From Gammaproteobacteria bacterium (GTDB taxonomy: Bacteria; Pseudomonadota; Gammaproteobacteria; Steroidobacterales; Rariloculaceae), in the NCBI GenBank assembly GCA_022826245.1, contig JAJDVG010000010.1:1-64000 (forward strand): a stretch of 64,000 nt of DNA. The letters run 5' to 3'. Within the stretch, counting starts at the first letter, position 1, and every line of letters begins with the position of its first letter. Below, piece by piece: positions 54,251 to 63,236 of this stretch. The notes under the pieces are model-generated. The model made no database searches. It was given only the letters and a program-made list of their open reading frames with translations, and was not told where the DNA came from. Made by a program: the position numbers and the translations under genes.

Positions 54251-55075
54251 ATGACAGCGGGGGTACCGAGTGGCGGTGCCGCGAAGTCGATGAAGGGATC
54301 CTTGCCAGCCCGCTATGGGCCGTGGGCCGTCGTGGCGGGGGCTTCACAGGGCCTGGGCGCCGCTTTCGCCGAGGATCTCGCACGGCGCGGCATGAACGTC
54401 GTGCTCGTTGCTCGCCGCGGCCAACTGCTTGAAGAGGTTGCCGGGCGCCTGCGCGCGGCCCACAAGGTCGACGTCCGCTGCGTGACTCTCGACCTGGCCT
54501 CTGCCGATTTCACGGTGAAACTCGCCGATGCCGTGGCGGATATCGACCTCGGGATCGTCATCTACAACGCGGCTCGCATACCCATCGGCAGTTTCCTCGA
54601 CATGGACGAAGACGTGCTCGAACAGGTCGAGCGCGTCAACGTGCGCGGGCCGCTTCTGCTCGCCCGGGCGCTGTTGCCGGCGATGCGCGAACGCGGGCGC
54701 GGCGCGCTCGTGCTCGTCTCGTCGCTGGCGGGAATGCAGGGCGCCCCGCGCTTTGCCGCGTATTCGGCGAGCAAGGCCTTCAACACGATCCTGGCGGAAG
54801 CGCTGTGGGCCGAGCTGCGCGACCACGGGATCGACGTCTCGGTCTGCTGCGCCGGCGCGATGCCGACCCCCGGGTATCTCGCCACGACAAAAAAGGCCGC
54901 GCCGGGCATGCTCGCTCCCGAGACCGCCGCGCGACAGACGCTCGACGCGCTCGGCGAGGGTCCGCGCTTCGTTCCCGGGCTCATCAATCGGATCTCGGCG
55001 CAGTTGATGGGGCGATTCCTGACCCGCAAGGCGGCGATCCGCCTCATCGACAGCAATACCCGGCACATGTCATGA
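54251..55075 (+). CDS. Short-chain dehydrogenase/reductase, first gene of the sterol-reductase-like cluster
   Basis: A 274-residue SDR. The cofactor site is VVAGASQGLGAAFAEDLARRG, with DLA at the Asp position in the second strand; the NAG-equivalent motif is YNAARIP, and the catalytic set is Ser in LVSSLAG and YSASK (Tyr-x3-Lys). RRG after the second beta strand suggests NADP preference. Family members include hydroxysteroid and 3-ketoacyl reductases. A start at 54290 is also possible. The stop overlaps the ATG of the ERG4/ERG24-like gene (ATGA), so the two products are likely made together. Confidence 0.88.
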   Translation: MTAGVPSGGAAKSMKGSLPARYGPWAVVAGASQGLGAAFAEDLARRGMNVVLVARRGQLLEEVAGRLRAAHKVDVRCVTLDLASADFTVKLADAVADIDLGIVIYNAARIPIGSFLDMDEDVLEQVERVNVRGPLLLARALLPAMRERGRGALVLVSSLAGMQGAPRFAAYSASKAFNTILAEALWAELRDHGIDVSVCCAGAMPTPGYLATTKKAAPGMLAPETAARQTLDALGEGPRFVPGLINRISAQLMGRFLTRKAAIRLIDSNTRHMS

Positions 55076-56157
55076 ACGCCGCACTGCCCGGTTTTTTCGC
55101 GCCGTGGGCGATTTACGCGGCCGTTCTCTTGCTGCACCTGGCGCTGCCGGCTCGCCAACTGACGGGTTACGCACGGCACGAAGAGACCGGCGAGAAGCTG
55201 CGCTATCGCCTCAACGGAACGCTCGTGGCGGCGGTCAGCGTCGGCCTCTGGCTCGCCGCCGCTTACAGCGGCCTGATGCCCTGGGACTGGTTGTGGACCG
55301 TGCGCTGGCCGAGCGCCGCGGGCGCACTGACGCTCGGCCTGCTGATGTCGGCAGCGGCGGTGCTGCCTGCGTCGAGTCGCGGGGGCTCGCTCCTTGCGCA
55401 GTTCTATCTCGGCCGACTCGCGAATCCACGGTTCTTCGGCGGCCGCGTCGACGCCAAGATGTTCCTGTATCTCGCCGGCGCGGTCCTGCTGCAACTGCAT
55501 CTGCTCGCGTTCGCAGCGCACCACTTTCTCGCCTTTCCCGACGACCCGTCACCGGGCGTCGTGCTGTACGTCGTGCTCTTCACGTGGTTCGTCTGGGACT
55601 ACCTCGTTTTCGAGCACGTTCACCTGTACACCTACGATCTCTTCGCGGAACGCCTGGGCTTCAAGCTCGTCTGGGGCTGTCTGTCGTGGTATCCGTACTT
55701 CTACGTGGTGGGACTGTGGGCGGTCGCCGATCTCGCCAATCCGCAGGCGCCCGCCTGGCTCGCGGTGCTCGCCACCCTGATCTTTTTCGCCGGCTGGACG
55801 CTCGCACGCGGCGCGAACATGCAGAAGTACGTCTTCAAGCGCGACCCGGACCGGGCGTTTCTCGGCCGCATCGAGCCCCGGGTCCTGACTGACGGCGAAC
55901 GCCGCCTGCTTTGCAGCGGGTTCTGGGGCGCGTCGCGCCACGTCAATTATCTCGGCGAGATCCTCATGGCGACGGGCCTTGCGCTGGCGCTCGGCTGGCC
56001 GCTGATTCTCGCTCCCTGGTTGTACCCACTCTACTATGTCGCTCTGCTGCTGCCTCGGGAACGCGATGACGACCGGCGTTGCGCCGCAAAGTACGGGGCC
56101 CTTTGGGAACAATACCGCGCAGCGGTGCCGTGGCGGATCGTGCCGCGAGTCTACTAG
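55072..56157 (+). CDS. ERG4/ERG24-family sterol reductase-like membrane protein
   Basis: A 361-residue integral membrane protein with eight to ten helices. Family features: GRLANPRFFGGRVDAKMFLYL, FVWDYLVFEHVHLYTYDLFAERLGFKLVWGCLSWYPYFY, ARGANMQKYVFKRDPD, GFWGASRHVNYLGEILM and a C-terminal RERDDDRRCAAKYGALWEQY followed by VPWRIVPRVY. The C-terminal set contains the NADPH-binding residues known from delta-14/delta-7 sterol reductases and lamin B receptor. Bacterial homologues exist in only some groups, and their substrates are mostly unknown. Its ATG overlaps the SDR stop, and a DUF1214 gene follows nine bases later. This pairing suggests reduction of a steroid- or terpenoid-like compound, by inference. 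Confidence 0.85.
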   Translation: MNAALPGFFAPWAIYAAVLLLHLALPARQLTGYARHEETGEKLRYRLNGTLVAAVSVGLWLAAAYSGLMPWDWLWTVRWPSAAGALTLGLLMSAAAVLPASSRGGSLLAQFYLGRLANPRFFGGRVDAKMFLYLAGAVLLQLHLLAFAAHHFLAFPDDPSPGVVLYVVLFTWFVWDYLVFEHVHLYTYDLFAERLGFKLVWGCLSWYPYFYVVGLWAVADLANPQAPAWLAVLATLIFFAGWTLARGANMQKYVFKRDPDRAFLGRIEPRVLTDGERRLLCSGFWGASRHVNYLGEILMATGLALALGWPLILAPWLYPLYYVALLLPRERDDDRRCAAKYGALWEQYRAAVPWRIVPRVY

Positions 56158-56166
56158 GCGCCGACG

Positions 56167-57363
56167 ATGCGACGATTTCTCATCGGCCTGCTTGCACTGT
56201 TCCGGCGAACCTCCCTGCTGCTGCTCAGGCTGCGCGGCAAGACGACAGCCGATGTCGCCGAACAACGCGTGGTCAGCGGTCAATCCTGGGACGAGTTCTG
56301 CGATACGCTCAAGGCCGCCGGCGCCGCGCTCAACTATCCGGGCGCGCCGCGCGATCCGTTCAACCAGGCGGAGGGCTACCGATATCTCAGCCGCCTGCTC
56401 AGGGGCGGCCTGATGGCTTTCGTGGAGTACGCGGACCCCCGAACTCCGGTGCTGCACCGCGTGGCCCACGAAACCGTCAAGCTCGGTTCGGACAACCCGG
56501 ACAACTACTACCAGACGGCCGCCATCCACGGCGACTACGACTACCGGATCTGCGGCCGGCGCAACACGGTCAGGTATCTCGGCTTCGGCACGCAGGCCGG
56601 GCACTACGGGCAGGGCGGCGGCATGCCTCCGACGGGCTACGTCGAAGCCGGGGAACTGGCGATCGGCGGCGACGGGCGCTTCGAACTGATCGTGAGCGCG
56701 ACTCCGCATGACGGTAACTGGCTGCCGATGAAGCCGGAAAGCCGCACGCTGATCGTGCGCCAGACCTTCCTCGATCGGCAGACCGAAACACCGGCCGATC
56801 TGACGATCGAGCGCATCAACTGCAGCGACGAGGAAAAACGGCCCGCGCCTCTGACGCCCGAACAGCTCGACGCGGGGCTCAAGTCCGCCGGGACGCTCGT
56901 GGCGGGCGCCGCGATGCTGTTCGCCAATTGGGCGCGCGGCTTCAGGAAGCACACGAACACGCTGCCCATGTTCGATCCCGAGGTCTCGCTTGCCGCGGGC
57001 GGCGACCCGAATATCGTCTACTACCATAGCCATTGGGCACTGGCCGAGGACGAGGCCCTGCTGATCGAAGTCATGCCGCCTGAGTGCGAACACTGGAACT
57101 TCCAGGTAAACAACTACTGGATGGAGTCGCTCGACTACCGCTACCACACCATTCACACGAACAAGAGACTCGCCCGTTACGAGGACGACGGCTCCGTTCG
57201 GCTCGTGGTGGCCCACCGCGATCCCGGCTTGCCGAACTGGCTCGAAACCGCCGGCCACACGTCCGGCACCATGTGTTTTCGCTGGATCAAGGCGAGCGAA
57301 CATCCCGAACCGGGCACTCGGATCGTTAACATGTCGGAGCTTGAAGCTCTGCGGAGCCGTTAG
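56167..57363 (+). CDS. DUF1214 domain-containing protein
   Basis: A 398-residue protein. An N-terminal hydrophobic segment (FLIGLLALFRRTSLLLLRL) may anchor it. The body (GDNPDNYYQTAAIHGDYDYRICGR-like region, then YVEAGELAIGGDGRFELIVSATPH) is all-beta and the C-terminal part is the DUF1214 module: EDEALLIEVMPPECEHWNFQ, NYWMESLDYRYHTIHTNK, VRLVVAHRDPGLPNWLETAG. DUF1214 proteins have no established enzymatic role but often occur in degradation or lipid-metabolism clusters with SDRs and sulfotransferases, as here. It lies nine bases after the sterol-reductase-like gene and 29 before the sulfotransferase gene. Confidence 0.83.
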   Translation: MRRFLIGLLALFRRTSLLLLRLRGKTTADVAEQRVVSGQSWDEFCDTLKAAGAALNYPGAPRDPFNQAEGYRYLSRLLRGGLMAFVEYADPRTPVLHRVAHETVKLGSDNPDNYYQTAAIHGDYDYRICGRRNTVRYLGFGTQAGHYGQGGGMPPTGYVEAGELAIGGDGRFELIVSATPHDGNWLPMKPESRTLIVRQTFLDRQTETPADLTIERINCSDEEKRPAPLTPEQLDAGLKSAGTLVAGAAMLFANWARGFRKHTNTLPMFDPEVSLAAGGDPNIVYYHSHWALAEDEALLIEVMPPECEHWNFQVNNYWMESLDYRYHTIHTNKRLARYEDDGSVRLVVAHRDPGLPNWLETAGHTSGTMCFRWIKASEHPEPGTRIVNMSELEALRSR

Positions 57364-57392
57364 GCTCCCCGGCGCGTACGGACGTTCCAGGG

Positions 57393-58682
57393 ATGGCCAT
57401 GCCGACAGGAAAACCGCGGCAGACGTCGACCGACTACGCCAAGCCGTATCGGCCGTTGCCCGTCGCTATCGTCAACCACGTGGGCCGCCTTGCGCGCAGG
57501 TTGCGCCGCGGCGATGCGCTCAACGTCGACAGCATGCTCGCCGCGGCCAGAAAACGGACCGGGCTTTCGGACTTCGGCGACGACTGGTTCCTGCAACCGC
57601 TGGACGTCCTCGTGAAATCCATCAACGAGGAGGCCAATCTCACGACCGCGGGTTACGTCGTGCAGAGAGCCAGGATCGTGTCCGCGCTCTCGACCCGTCT
57701 GCGCGCGCAGCAGCTCATCTGCAAGCACCCGGAAATCCTCGATCTCGATTTGGGCCGAATCGTCCTGATCTGCGGCCTGCAACGAACGGCAACGACCAAG
57801 CTGCACCGCCTGATCGCGGCGGATCCGGGCATGCGCGCGTTAAGCGCCTGGGAGGCGCTCAACCCGGTTCCGCTTCCCGGCGACGCGCCCGGCGATCCGC
57901 AACAACGCCTGCGCGAGGCGCAGCGTGCCGAAAGGACGTTGAGCTGGCTCGCGCCGGAGTTCTCCGCCGTTCATCCCATAGGCCATGACGCGCCGGAGGA
58001 GGACGTGTTCCTGCTCGACCTGTCGTTCATGAGCCAGTCGCCCGAAGCGATGATGCACGTGCCGACCTACTCGGCGTGGCTCGAACACCAGGATCACACC
58101 AAGAGCTACGAGTATCTCTTCGCGATGCTCAAGGTGCTGCAATGGCAGCGGCCCGGCAGGAACTGGGTGCTCAAGACTCCCAACCATCTCGAACACCTCG
58201 ACGTTGCGCTCCGCGTGCTGCCGCGAACCGCCATCATTCAGACCCACCGCGACCCGAAGCGGGCGATCGCTTCGTTCTGCAGCATGGTGGCCCACGGCCG
58301 GGGCATTCTGAGCGACCGCGTTGACCCGCGCGGGATTGCCGCACACTGGGTCCCCAAAATGCGCAGGATGCTCGAGCGTTCCATCGCGACTCGCTACTCG
58401 GTCAAAGCCGACGCCTGTGTCGATGTGTCCTACTACGATCTCGTCAGGAACCCGCTCGACGAGTTGCGCAGGATCTACCGCTGCGCCGCGATCGAATACG
58501 ACGAGGAATCCGAACGCTCTGCGACCGAGGCACTGCGCCTCAACGTCAAGGATCGCCACGGCGCGCATGCCTATTCACTCGGCGATTTCGGCCTCGATGC
58601 CGACCGGATCGACCGGGATTTCGAGTTTTATACCCGCGTCTACCGAATACCGGATGAACAAGCGGGACTGGCGGAAAACTGA
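57393..58682 (+). CDS. Sulfotransferase-family protein
   Basis: A 429-residue protein with the P-loop-like 5'-phosphosulfate-binding site ICGLQRTATTKLHRLIAADP (usually GLPRTGTTLLH), and the 3'-phosphate site around TAIIQTHRDPKRAIASFCSMV. ENWVLK-like RNWVLKTPNHLEHLDVALRVLP is the conserved core. Members transfer sulfate from PAPS to hydroxyls of steroids, glycans or lipids; bacterial steroid/lipid-cluster members usually have unproven substrates. Helical N-terminal residues 1-130 are longer than in classical cytosolic enzymes. The context (SDRs, sterol-reductase-like gene, DUF1214) hints at sulfation of a sterol-like alcohol. The stop is followed by an SDR gene 62 bases later. Confidence 0.87.
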   Translation: MAMPTGKPRQTSTDYAKPYRPLPVAIVNHVGRLARRLRRGDALNVDSMLAAARKRTGLSDFGDDWFLQPLDVLVKSINEEANLTTAGYVVQRARIVSALSTRLRAQQLICKHPEILDLDLGRIVLICGLQRTATTKLHRLIAADPGMRALSAWEALNPVPLPGDAPGDPQQRLREAQRAERTLSWLAPEFSAVHPIGHDAPEEDVFLLDLSFMSQSPEAMMHVPTYSAWLEHQDHTKSYEYLFAMLKVLQWQRPGRNWVLKTPNHLEHLDVALRVLPRTAIIQTHRDPKRAIASFCSMVAHGRGILSDRVDPRGIAAHWVPKMRRMLERSIATRYSVKADACVDVSYYDLVRNPLDELRRIYRCAAIEYDEESERSATEALRLNVKDRHGAHAYSLGDFGLDADRIDRDFEFYTRVYRIPDEQAGLAEN

Positions 58683-58744
58683 CAGGGAGGGTCCGGGCTC
58701 ACGCGCCGGACACGGACACGACACAAGGAAACAGGCAACGCACC

Positions 58745-59779
58745 ATGCAGAGAGACAAACGAACCAGGGACTACACCAGTATGACCGGCGCCACGTACGC
58801 TGCGATCGCCGATCAATTCTCGCGCAAGCGCACCGTCGAGCCTCTGCCGGACAGCGTCCGCATCGACGGCAAGGTCTGCCTCGTCACGGGCTCCAACAGC
58901 GGGCTCGGCAAGGCCGTCGCGATCGACCTCGCCAGGCGCGGCGGTCGCGTCCTCATGGCCTGCCGCAGCGGCCACCCCGAAGCCGGGGAAGAAGTCAGGC
59001 GCATGTCCGGTTCGAACCGCGTGGAAATGCTCAAGGTCGATCTGGCCGACCTCGAGTCCGTCCACCGGCTCTGCGATACGCTCAAACAACAGGGTCGGCC
59101 GCTCGACATCGTCGTGCTCAACGCAGGCCTCATTACCGTCAATGCCCGCATGTCGGCGCAGGGCTACGAGATGATGTTCGCGGTGCACTTTCTGGCCAAC
59201 CGCGCCCTGATCGACCGGCTCCTGTCCGACGGCCTGATTCGTGCGTCGGCGCGCCCCGGAGAACGGTCCCGTATCGTGATCGTCTCCTCCGAAGCGCATC
59301 GATCCGGGAGACCCGTCGACTTCGCGACGTTTGGCGCGTTCTCCGACTTCGGGCTTGCGGACAGTCTCAAGTACTACGCAGACAGCAAATTGAGCCTTTG
59401 CACCTGGGCCCAGGAACTGTCGCGCCGGCTGAATCCCGACGGCGAGGTACGCGTCTCGGTGAATTCCTTGTGTCCGGGCGCCGTTGCCACCGGTATCGTG
59501 CGCGAGGCGCCGCCGCTCCTGAAACTGCTGTTCTATCCGGTTTACAAACTGATGTTCCAGACGCCCGAAAAGGCCGCGCGGCCAGTGATCTACCTGTGCT
59601 GCTCCGAGGAGATGGACAGTCGCAGCGGCGTCTACCTGCACGAGTTTCATGAGAAGCCGCCTGCCCCGCTGGCGCGGGACGAGGCCGCCGGCGCCCGATT
59701 GTGGGAGGAGAGCGAAGCGTTGCTTGAGAAACACGCGTCGGGCGGTCAGGGCTGGGCGGGCGACGGTCACCTGGGATGA
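58745..59779 (+). CDS. Short-chain dehydrogenase/reductase (retinol-dehydrogenase-like)
   Basis: A 344-residue SDR with an extra 35-residue N-terminus and a long C-terminal tail. The cofactor site is VCLVTGSNSGLGKAVAIDLA and the Arg-rich RGGRVLMACRSG suggests NADP(H). NAG motif: VVLNAGLITV. Catalytic residues: Ser in VIVSSEAHRSG, and YADSKLSL (Tyr-x3-Lys). The pattern is that of the retinol dehydrogenase/WW-domain oxidoreductase-like group, which reduces aldehydes and ketones of hydrophobic compounds. AAGGA precedes the ATG by a reasonable distance. It belongs to the same-strand cluster with the sterol-reductase-like gene. Confidence 0.9.
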   Translation: MQRDKRTRDYTSMTGATYAAIADQFSRKRTVEPLPDSVRIDGKVCLVTGSNSGLGKAVAIDLARRGGRVLMACRSGHPEAGEEVRRMSGSNRVEMLKVDLADLESVHRLCDTLKQQGRPLDIVVLNAGLITVNARMSAQGYEMMFAVHFLANRALIDRLLSDGLIRASARPGERSRIVIVSSEAHRSGRPVDFATFGAFSDFGLADSLKYYADSKLSLCTWAQELSRRLNPDGEVRVSVNSLCPGAVATGIVREAPPLLKLLFYPVYKLMFQTPEKAARPVIYLCCSEEMDSRSGVYLHEFHEKPPAPLARDEAAGARLWEESEALLEKHASGGQGWAGDGHLG

Positions 59780-59840
59780 CGGCAAGGCGCGACGACCGCC
59801 GACCGGAGGAATCGATAGGCATCCGAGAGGAGGACTGGCA

Positions 59841-60290
59841 GTGTTCCGGCACACGGTGAGTTCGAATACCGGAGAGATCGACGCGCCGGCAGAGCGAGCG
59901 TGGCAGGTCCTCACGGATTTCGAACGCTACGGCGAATGGAATCCGTTCACGACCCGCGTCGACACGCGTCTCGAGATCGGCGCGTCGGTCCACATGCGCG
60001 TCAGGCTCGGACCGCTGCGGGTCAGCCAGGCCGCACGGATCTCGGCCATCGAGCCTCCACGGCTGCTCGCCTGGGGCGTGACCATGGGTCCGCGATGGCT
60101 ATTGCTTGCACACCGCGAACAACGGATCGAGGAACTCGGGGATTCGCGCTGCCGCTATGTCACGACCGATGCCTTGGCCGGCCTGCTCGTACCGCTGCTC
60201 GTGCTGCTCGTCGGCGGATTCATCCGCCGCGGTTTCGACGCGATGGGCGCGGCGCTCAAGGCGCGGGCCGAAAGCAGCGCGGGCCGCTGA
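59841..60290 (+). CDS. SRPBCC (START-like) domain protein
   Basis: A 149-residue protein. The start GTG is preceded by GAGAGGAGG at a seven-base spacing, which is why a longer upstream frame is not used. The domain pattern is EIDAPAERAWQVLTDFERYGEWNPF (the first helix and strand of SRPBCC/polyketide-cyclase-like proteins), then MRVRLGPLRVSQAARISAIEPPRLLAW, typical of the helix-grip fold that forms a hydrophobic ligand cavity. The C-terminal segment LLVPLLVLLVGGFIRRGF is unusually hydrophobic. It probably binds a hydrophobic ligand, consistent with its neighbours, but no specific ligand can be named. Confidence 0.85.
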   Translation: MFRHTVSSNTGEIDAPAERAWQVLTDFERYGEWNPFTTRVDTRLEIGASVHMRVRLGPLRVSQAARISAIEPPRLLAWGVTMGPRWLLLAHREQRIEELGDSRCRYVTTDALAGLLVPLLVLLVGGFIRRGFDAMGAALKARAESSAGR

Positions 60291-60353
60291 TGGACAGGCC
60301 GATTCCAGGCCCGTTACTGTAACGATACGTTCGCTCGTACGGGAGAGGATGTC

Positions 60354-61115
60354 ATGGCTTCTGCTACGCCCTCGCTGCTCGACAGGACCGGCATGGACTT
60401 CGCGGACGAACGCATCGCTCTGGCCTGTGCGTTCCGCTGGACGGCCCGCCTGGACATGCACGAATCGGTCGCCAACCACTTCAGTCTTGCCGTCAACGAC
60501 GCCGGAACGAAGTTTCTGATGAACCCGAGGGGCCGCCATTTTTCCAGCATCAGGGCGAGCGAACTCCTGCTGCTGGACGCCGAGGACGAGGCGGCGATGG
60601 AGCGGCCGGATGCTCCGGATCCGACCGCCTGGGCGCTGCACGGCAGCATCCACCGACGCGTTCCGCATGCCAGGTGCATCCTTCACGTTCACTCGAGAAA
60701 CGCGGTAGTGCTCGCCTGCCTCGCCGATCCGACGCTGCCGCCCATCGACATCAACGCGATGCGATTCTGGCAACGCGTGAGCATCGACGACGGCTTCGAC
60801 GGCATGGCCCTCGACGACGAGGCCGAACGCATCGCCGAACGGGTGGGAGACAAGCCGATCGTTCTGATGCGCAACCACGGCGTGATGGCGGTCGGAGAAA
60901 CCGTCGCCCGAACGTTCGACGATCTGTACTACTTCGAGCGGGCCTGCTCGACCTACATCGAAGCGCTGCAGACCGGCCGGGAACTGCACATCGTCCCGGG
61001 CGAAGTGGCGGCGAAGACGGCGCAACAATGGCGCGACTACCCTGACCTGAGCGAAAACCACTTCCGCGAGCTTCAGGAGATCCTGGACCGGGAGGATCCC
61101 TCCTGGCGCAGTTGA
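60354..61115 (+). CDS. Class II aldolase/adducin-family protein
   Basis: A 253-residue protein of the class II aldolase/adducin fold. GGGAGAGGA precedes the ATG. Family features: ERIALACAFRWTARLDMHESVANHFSLAV, FLMNPRGRHFSSIRASELL, and the zinc site made by HVHSRNAVVLACL and RNHGVMAVGETVARTFDDLYYFERAC. Family members include fuculose-phosphate aldolase and many decarboxylase or dehydrogenase-like relatives, so the reaction cannot be named. It ends the same-strand cluster that starts with the SDR at 54.2 kb. Confidence 0.88.
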   Translation: MASATPSLLDRTGMDFADERIALACAFRWTARLDMHESVANHFSLAVNDAGTKFLMNPRGRHFSSIRASELLLLDAEDEAAMERPDAPDPTAWALHGSIHRRVPHARCILHVHSRNAVVLACLADPTLPPIDINAMRFWQRVSIDDGFDGMALDDEAERIAERVGDKPIVLMRNHGVMAVGETVARTFDDLYYFERACSTYIEALQTGRELHIVPGEVAAKTAQQWRDYPDLSENHFRELQEILDREDPSWRS

Positions 61116-61130
61116 CCGCGCCGGGCCCGC

Positions 61131-61613
61131 TTACGCGCTTCGACCAATTTCTCGAGACATGGGATGGCAATACGTCCCACAGTACTCATGCCTTGGGTCT
61201 CCGTCGGGCGTATAGCCCGCACTCGTGTAGAAGCGCAGCGCGGTGTTGGAACTCTCGAGCTTCGTTTCCCGAACTCCGGCAGCCATGGCGGCTTCCTCGA
61301 GCGCCGACAGGAGCGCTTTGCTGACACCGCAGAACCGGGCATCCGGAGACACGTACAGCAGCACTATGACGCCGCTCAGATCCATGAGCCCGAATCCCAC
61401 GATCTGATCCGCTCGCTCCGCAACGAGCGCCACGTTGCGTTCGGATGCGATCCACGCTTCGAAGTTGGCGGCCGTCTTGTTTTCAAGCCACCGCTCGAAA
61501 ATGCGCGGATCGTCGCGGTGATCCTCCGCGCAAAGCTCGATGATGGAGCGCCGCACGACGTCGCACGCCGCCGCCGCGTCGGCGGTAAGCGCTTGCCGGG
61601 TTGTACATTGCAT
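61131..61613 (-). CDS. GNAT-family acetyltransferase
   Basis: A 160-residue acetyltransferase of the GNAT superfamily, started at an internal ATG (MQCTTRQALTADAAAACDVV) that gives normal length; the frame continues upstream. The acetyl-CoA site is in VSPDARFCGVSKALLSALEEAAMAAG (degenerate R/QxxGxG/A as RFCGVSKA) and the C-terminal NTALRFYTSAGYTPDGD is the typical last strand and helix. The specific acceptor is unknown. It converges with the class II aldolase gene (15 bases apart) and lies downstream of the fructosamine kinase-like gene on the same strand. Confidence 0.85.
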   Translation of the reverse strand: MQCTTRQALTADAAAACDVVRRSIIELCAEDHRDDPRIFERWLENKTAANFEAWIASERNVALVAERADQIVGFGLMDLSGVIVLLYVSPDARFCGVSKALLSALEEAAMAAGVRETKLESSNTALRFYTSAGYTPDGDPRHEYCGTYCHPMSREIGRSA

Positions 61614-61680
61614 TTCCGTGCTGCGCAATCCGAAACGAACGATCGTGAACCCTTCCAGGTCTGGCAGAAACTGCCTCGAC

Positions 61681-62553
61681 CTACCGCTGTAGCTCCGCCA
61701 ACACGCCCTCGATCCTCCCCAGATACCCAGCCCCAAAGAGATTGAAGTGGTTGAGCAGATGGTAGAGATTGTAGAGCGCCACCCGGCCCTGCCAGCCGGG
61801 CGCAAGCGGCCAGGCTGACTCGTAAGCGCGATAAAACGGCTCGCCGAAACCGCCGAACAGCCGCGTCATCGCGAGGTCGGCCTCGCGGTCGCCGTAGTAG
61901 ACGGCTGGATCGAAGATGCATGGCGCGCCGTCTCGCGTCGCGCCCCAGTTGCCTCCCCAGAGATCGCCGTGCAGAAGTGACGGTTCGGGCCGGTAGCCAT
62001 CGAAGTATCGTTCGAGCCTGTTCAACAGCGCTCCAACCCGCCGTTCGCACTCGCGCGGCAGGCCGTTGCGAACGGCAAGCTCGAGTTGAAAGCCGAGCCG
62101 GTGATCGCGCCAGAAATCGATCCAGTGCTCCGTGGGCGTATTCGGCTGCGGCGTCGAGCCTATCGTGTTGTCGCGATCCCAGCCGAAATATTCGCCCGCA
62201 TGCGCGTGCAACGCGGCGAGGTCGCGACCGAGCCGCGCGGCCGCCGGCTGCGGGTTCGCTGCGAGCTCGAGCCACTCGAGCGCGAGCCAGGCATGATCGC
62301 CGGTAACGCCAAGCGCGAGCACGGTCGGAGCCGCGACGGCCCGGGCTGCGCGAATCGCCTCGAGGCCGGCCGCTTCGGCCGCAAACATGGCCGCGCCATC
62401 ACTCGTATTGACCTTGAGAAATACCGGCCCGGCGCCGGTCTCGACCCGGAAGGCCCGGTTGATGCTGCCGCCGCCGACGGGCCGGAGCGACCCCCTCTCG
62501 CAGGCGATGGCGGCCTGGTGTTCGAGGTCGTCGAGTATCCGGTCGAGCGCCAT
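61681..62553 (-). CDS. Fructosamine kinase-family protein
   Basis: A 290-residue kinase-fold protein of the fructosamine-3-kinase/YniA family. Features: LRPVGGGSINRAFRVETGAGPVFLKVN (nucleotide-binding lobe with Lys), WLALEWLEL hinge, LLHGDLWGGNWGATRDGAP (catalytic HGDLWxGN), and FDPAVYYGDREADLAMTRLFGGF (metal-binding and protein kinase-like DFD equivalent). These enzymes phosphorylate sugar adducts on lysine so that glycation can be reversed. The small size is typical of bacterial members. It lies downstream of the HNH endonuclease gene, 24 bases away, on the same strand. Confidence 0.92.
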   Translation of the reverse strand: MALDRILDDLEHQAAIACERGSLRPVGGGSINRAFRVETGAGPVFLKVNTSDGAAMFAAEAAGLEAIRAARAVAAPTVLALGVTGDHAWLALEWLELAANPQPAAARLGRDLAALHAHAGEYFGWDRDNTIGSTPQPNTPTEHWIDFWRDHRLGFQLELAVRNGLPRECERRVGALLNRLERYFDGYRPEPSLLHGDLWGGNWGATRDGAPCIFDPAVYYGDREADLAMTRLFGGFGEPFYRAYESAWPLAPGWQGRVALYNLYHLLNHFNLFGAGYLGRIEGVLAELQR

Positions 62554-62577
62554 GCGCTCGCGCCGCGGCCGCGCGGC

Positions 62578-63210
62578 TCAGCGAATGCCGCTCACCCGCG
62601 CCAGATCTCCGTTCAGGCGGGCATGCAGCGGGCTGGTCCGCGGGAAATGGCTCAGCAGGTACTCCATCTGATCGGCGAGGACCTTGCGGCCCTTGAGATA
62701 GATGTACTCCGGGTAGGTCGGCGTGAACGGTACGGCCACGAGCTGCATGCCGGCTTCCTCGGGGGAACGCCCGCCCTTGTGGTTGTTGCAGCGCCGGCAG
62801 GCCGCCACGACGTTCGGCCAGGCGTCGCTGCCGCCGCGGCTGAGCGGCGTCACGTGGTCTCGCGTCAGCTCCGAAGTCGGAAACCGCATCGCGCAATACA
62901 TGCAGACGTTCGCATCGCGCTTGAAGAGCGTACGGTTGTTGAGCGGGGGCGTGTAGCGGCCGCGGTTGTTCTCGACCTTGCGCGTATCGCCGCGCGTCGC
63001 CACGATCGAACTGACCACGATGACGCTGCGCAGCCCCGTGATCGCGTTGTAGCCGCCTCGAACGCGATAGATCGGCGATCCGCAGCAATAGGCAACCTGG
63101 CCGCCGTGATAGAGCGATGCGGCAGCCCGGTAGTCGATCCACTCGAGCGGCATACCGGCGATGTCGGTACGCAACACTTCCTGCGAGAAAATATTGTTTT
63201 GCGTGTACAT
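62578..63210 (-). CDS. HNH endonuclease domain protein
   Basis: A 210-residue protein. The HNH nuclease core is CMYCAMRFPTSELTRDHVTPLSRGG, then NVVAACRRCNNHKGGRSPEEAG: two CxxC zinc pairs and a DHV-type catalytic histidine. N-terminal residues 1-90 (EVLRTDIAGMPLEWIDYRAAASLYHGG) form a distinct domain found in stand-alone bacterial HNH proteins. Such proteins are common in gammaproteobacterial chromosomes and their role is unclear; it is not obviously part of a phage or a restriction system here. Start ATG is chosen by length; a TTG/GTG upstream is possible. It faces priA divergently. Confidence 0.9.
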   Translation of the reverse strand: MYTQNNIFSQEVLRTDIAGMPLEWIDYRAAASLYHGGQVAYCCGSPIYRVRGGYNAITGLRSVIVVSSIVATRGDTRKVENNRGRYTPPLNNRTLFKRDANVCMYCAMRFPTSELTRDHVTPLSRGGSDAWPNVVAACRRCNNHKGGRSPEEAGMQLVAVPFTPTYPEYIYLKGRKVLADQMEYLLSHFPRTSPLHARLNGDLARVSGIR

Positions 63211-63236
63211 CGTTCGCTGCCTGTGCCGCGCCGCAA

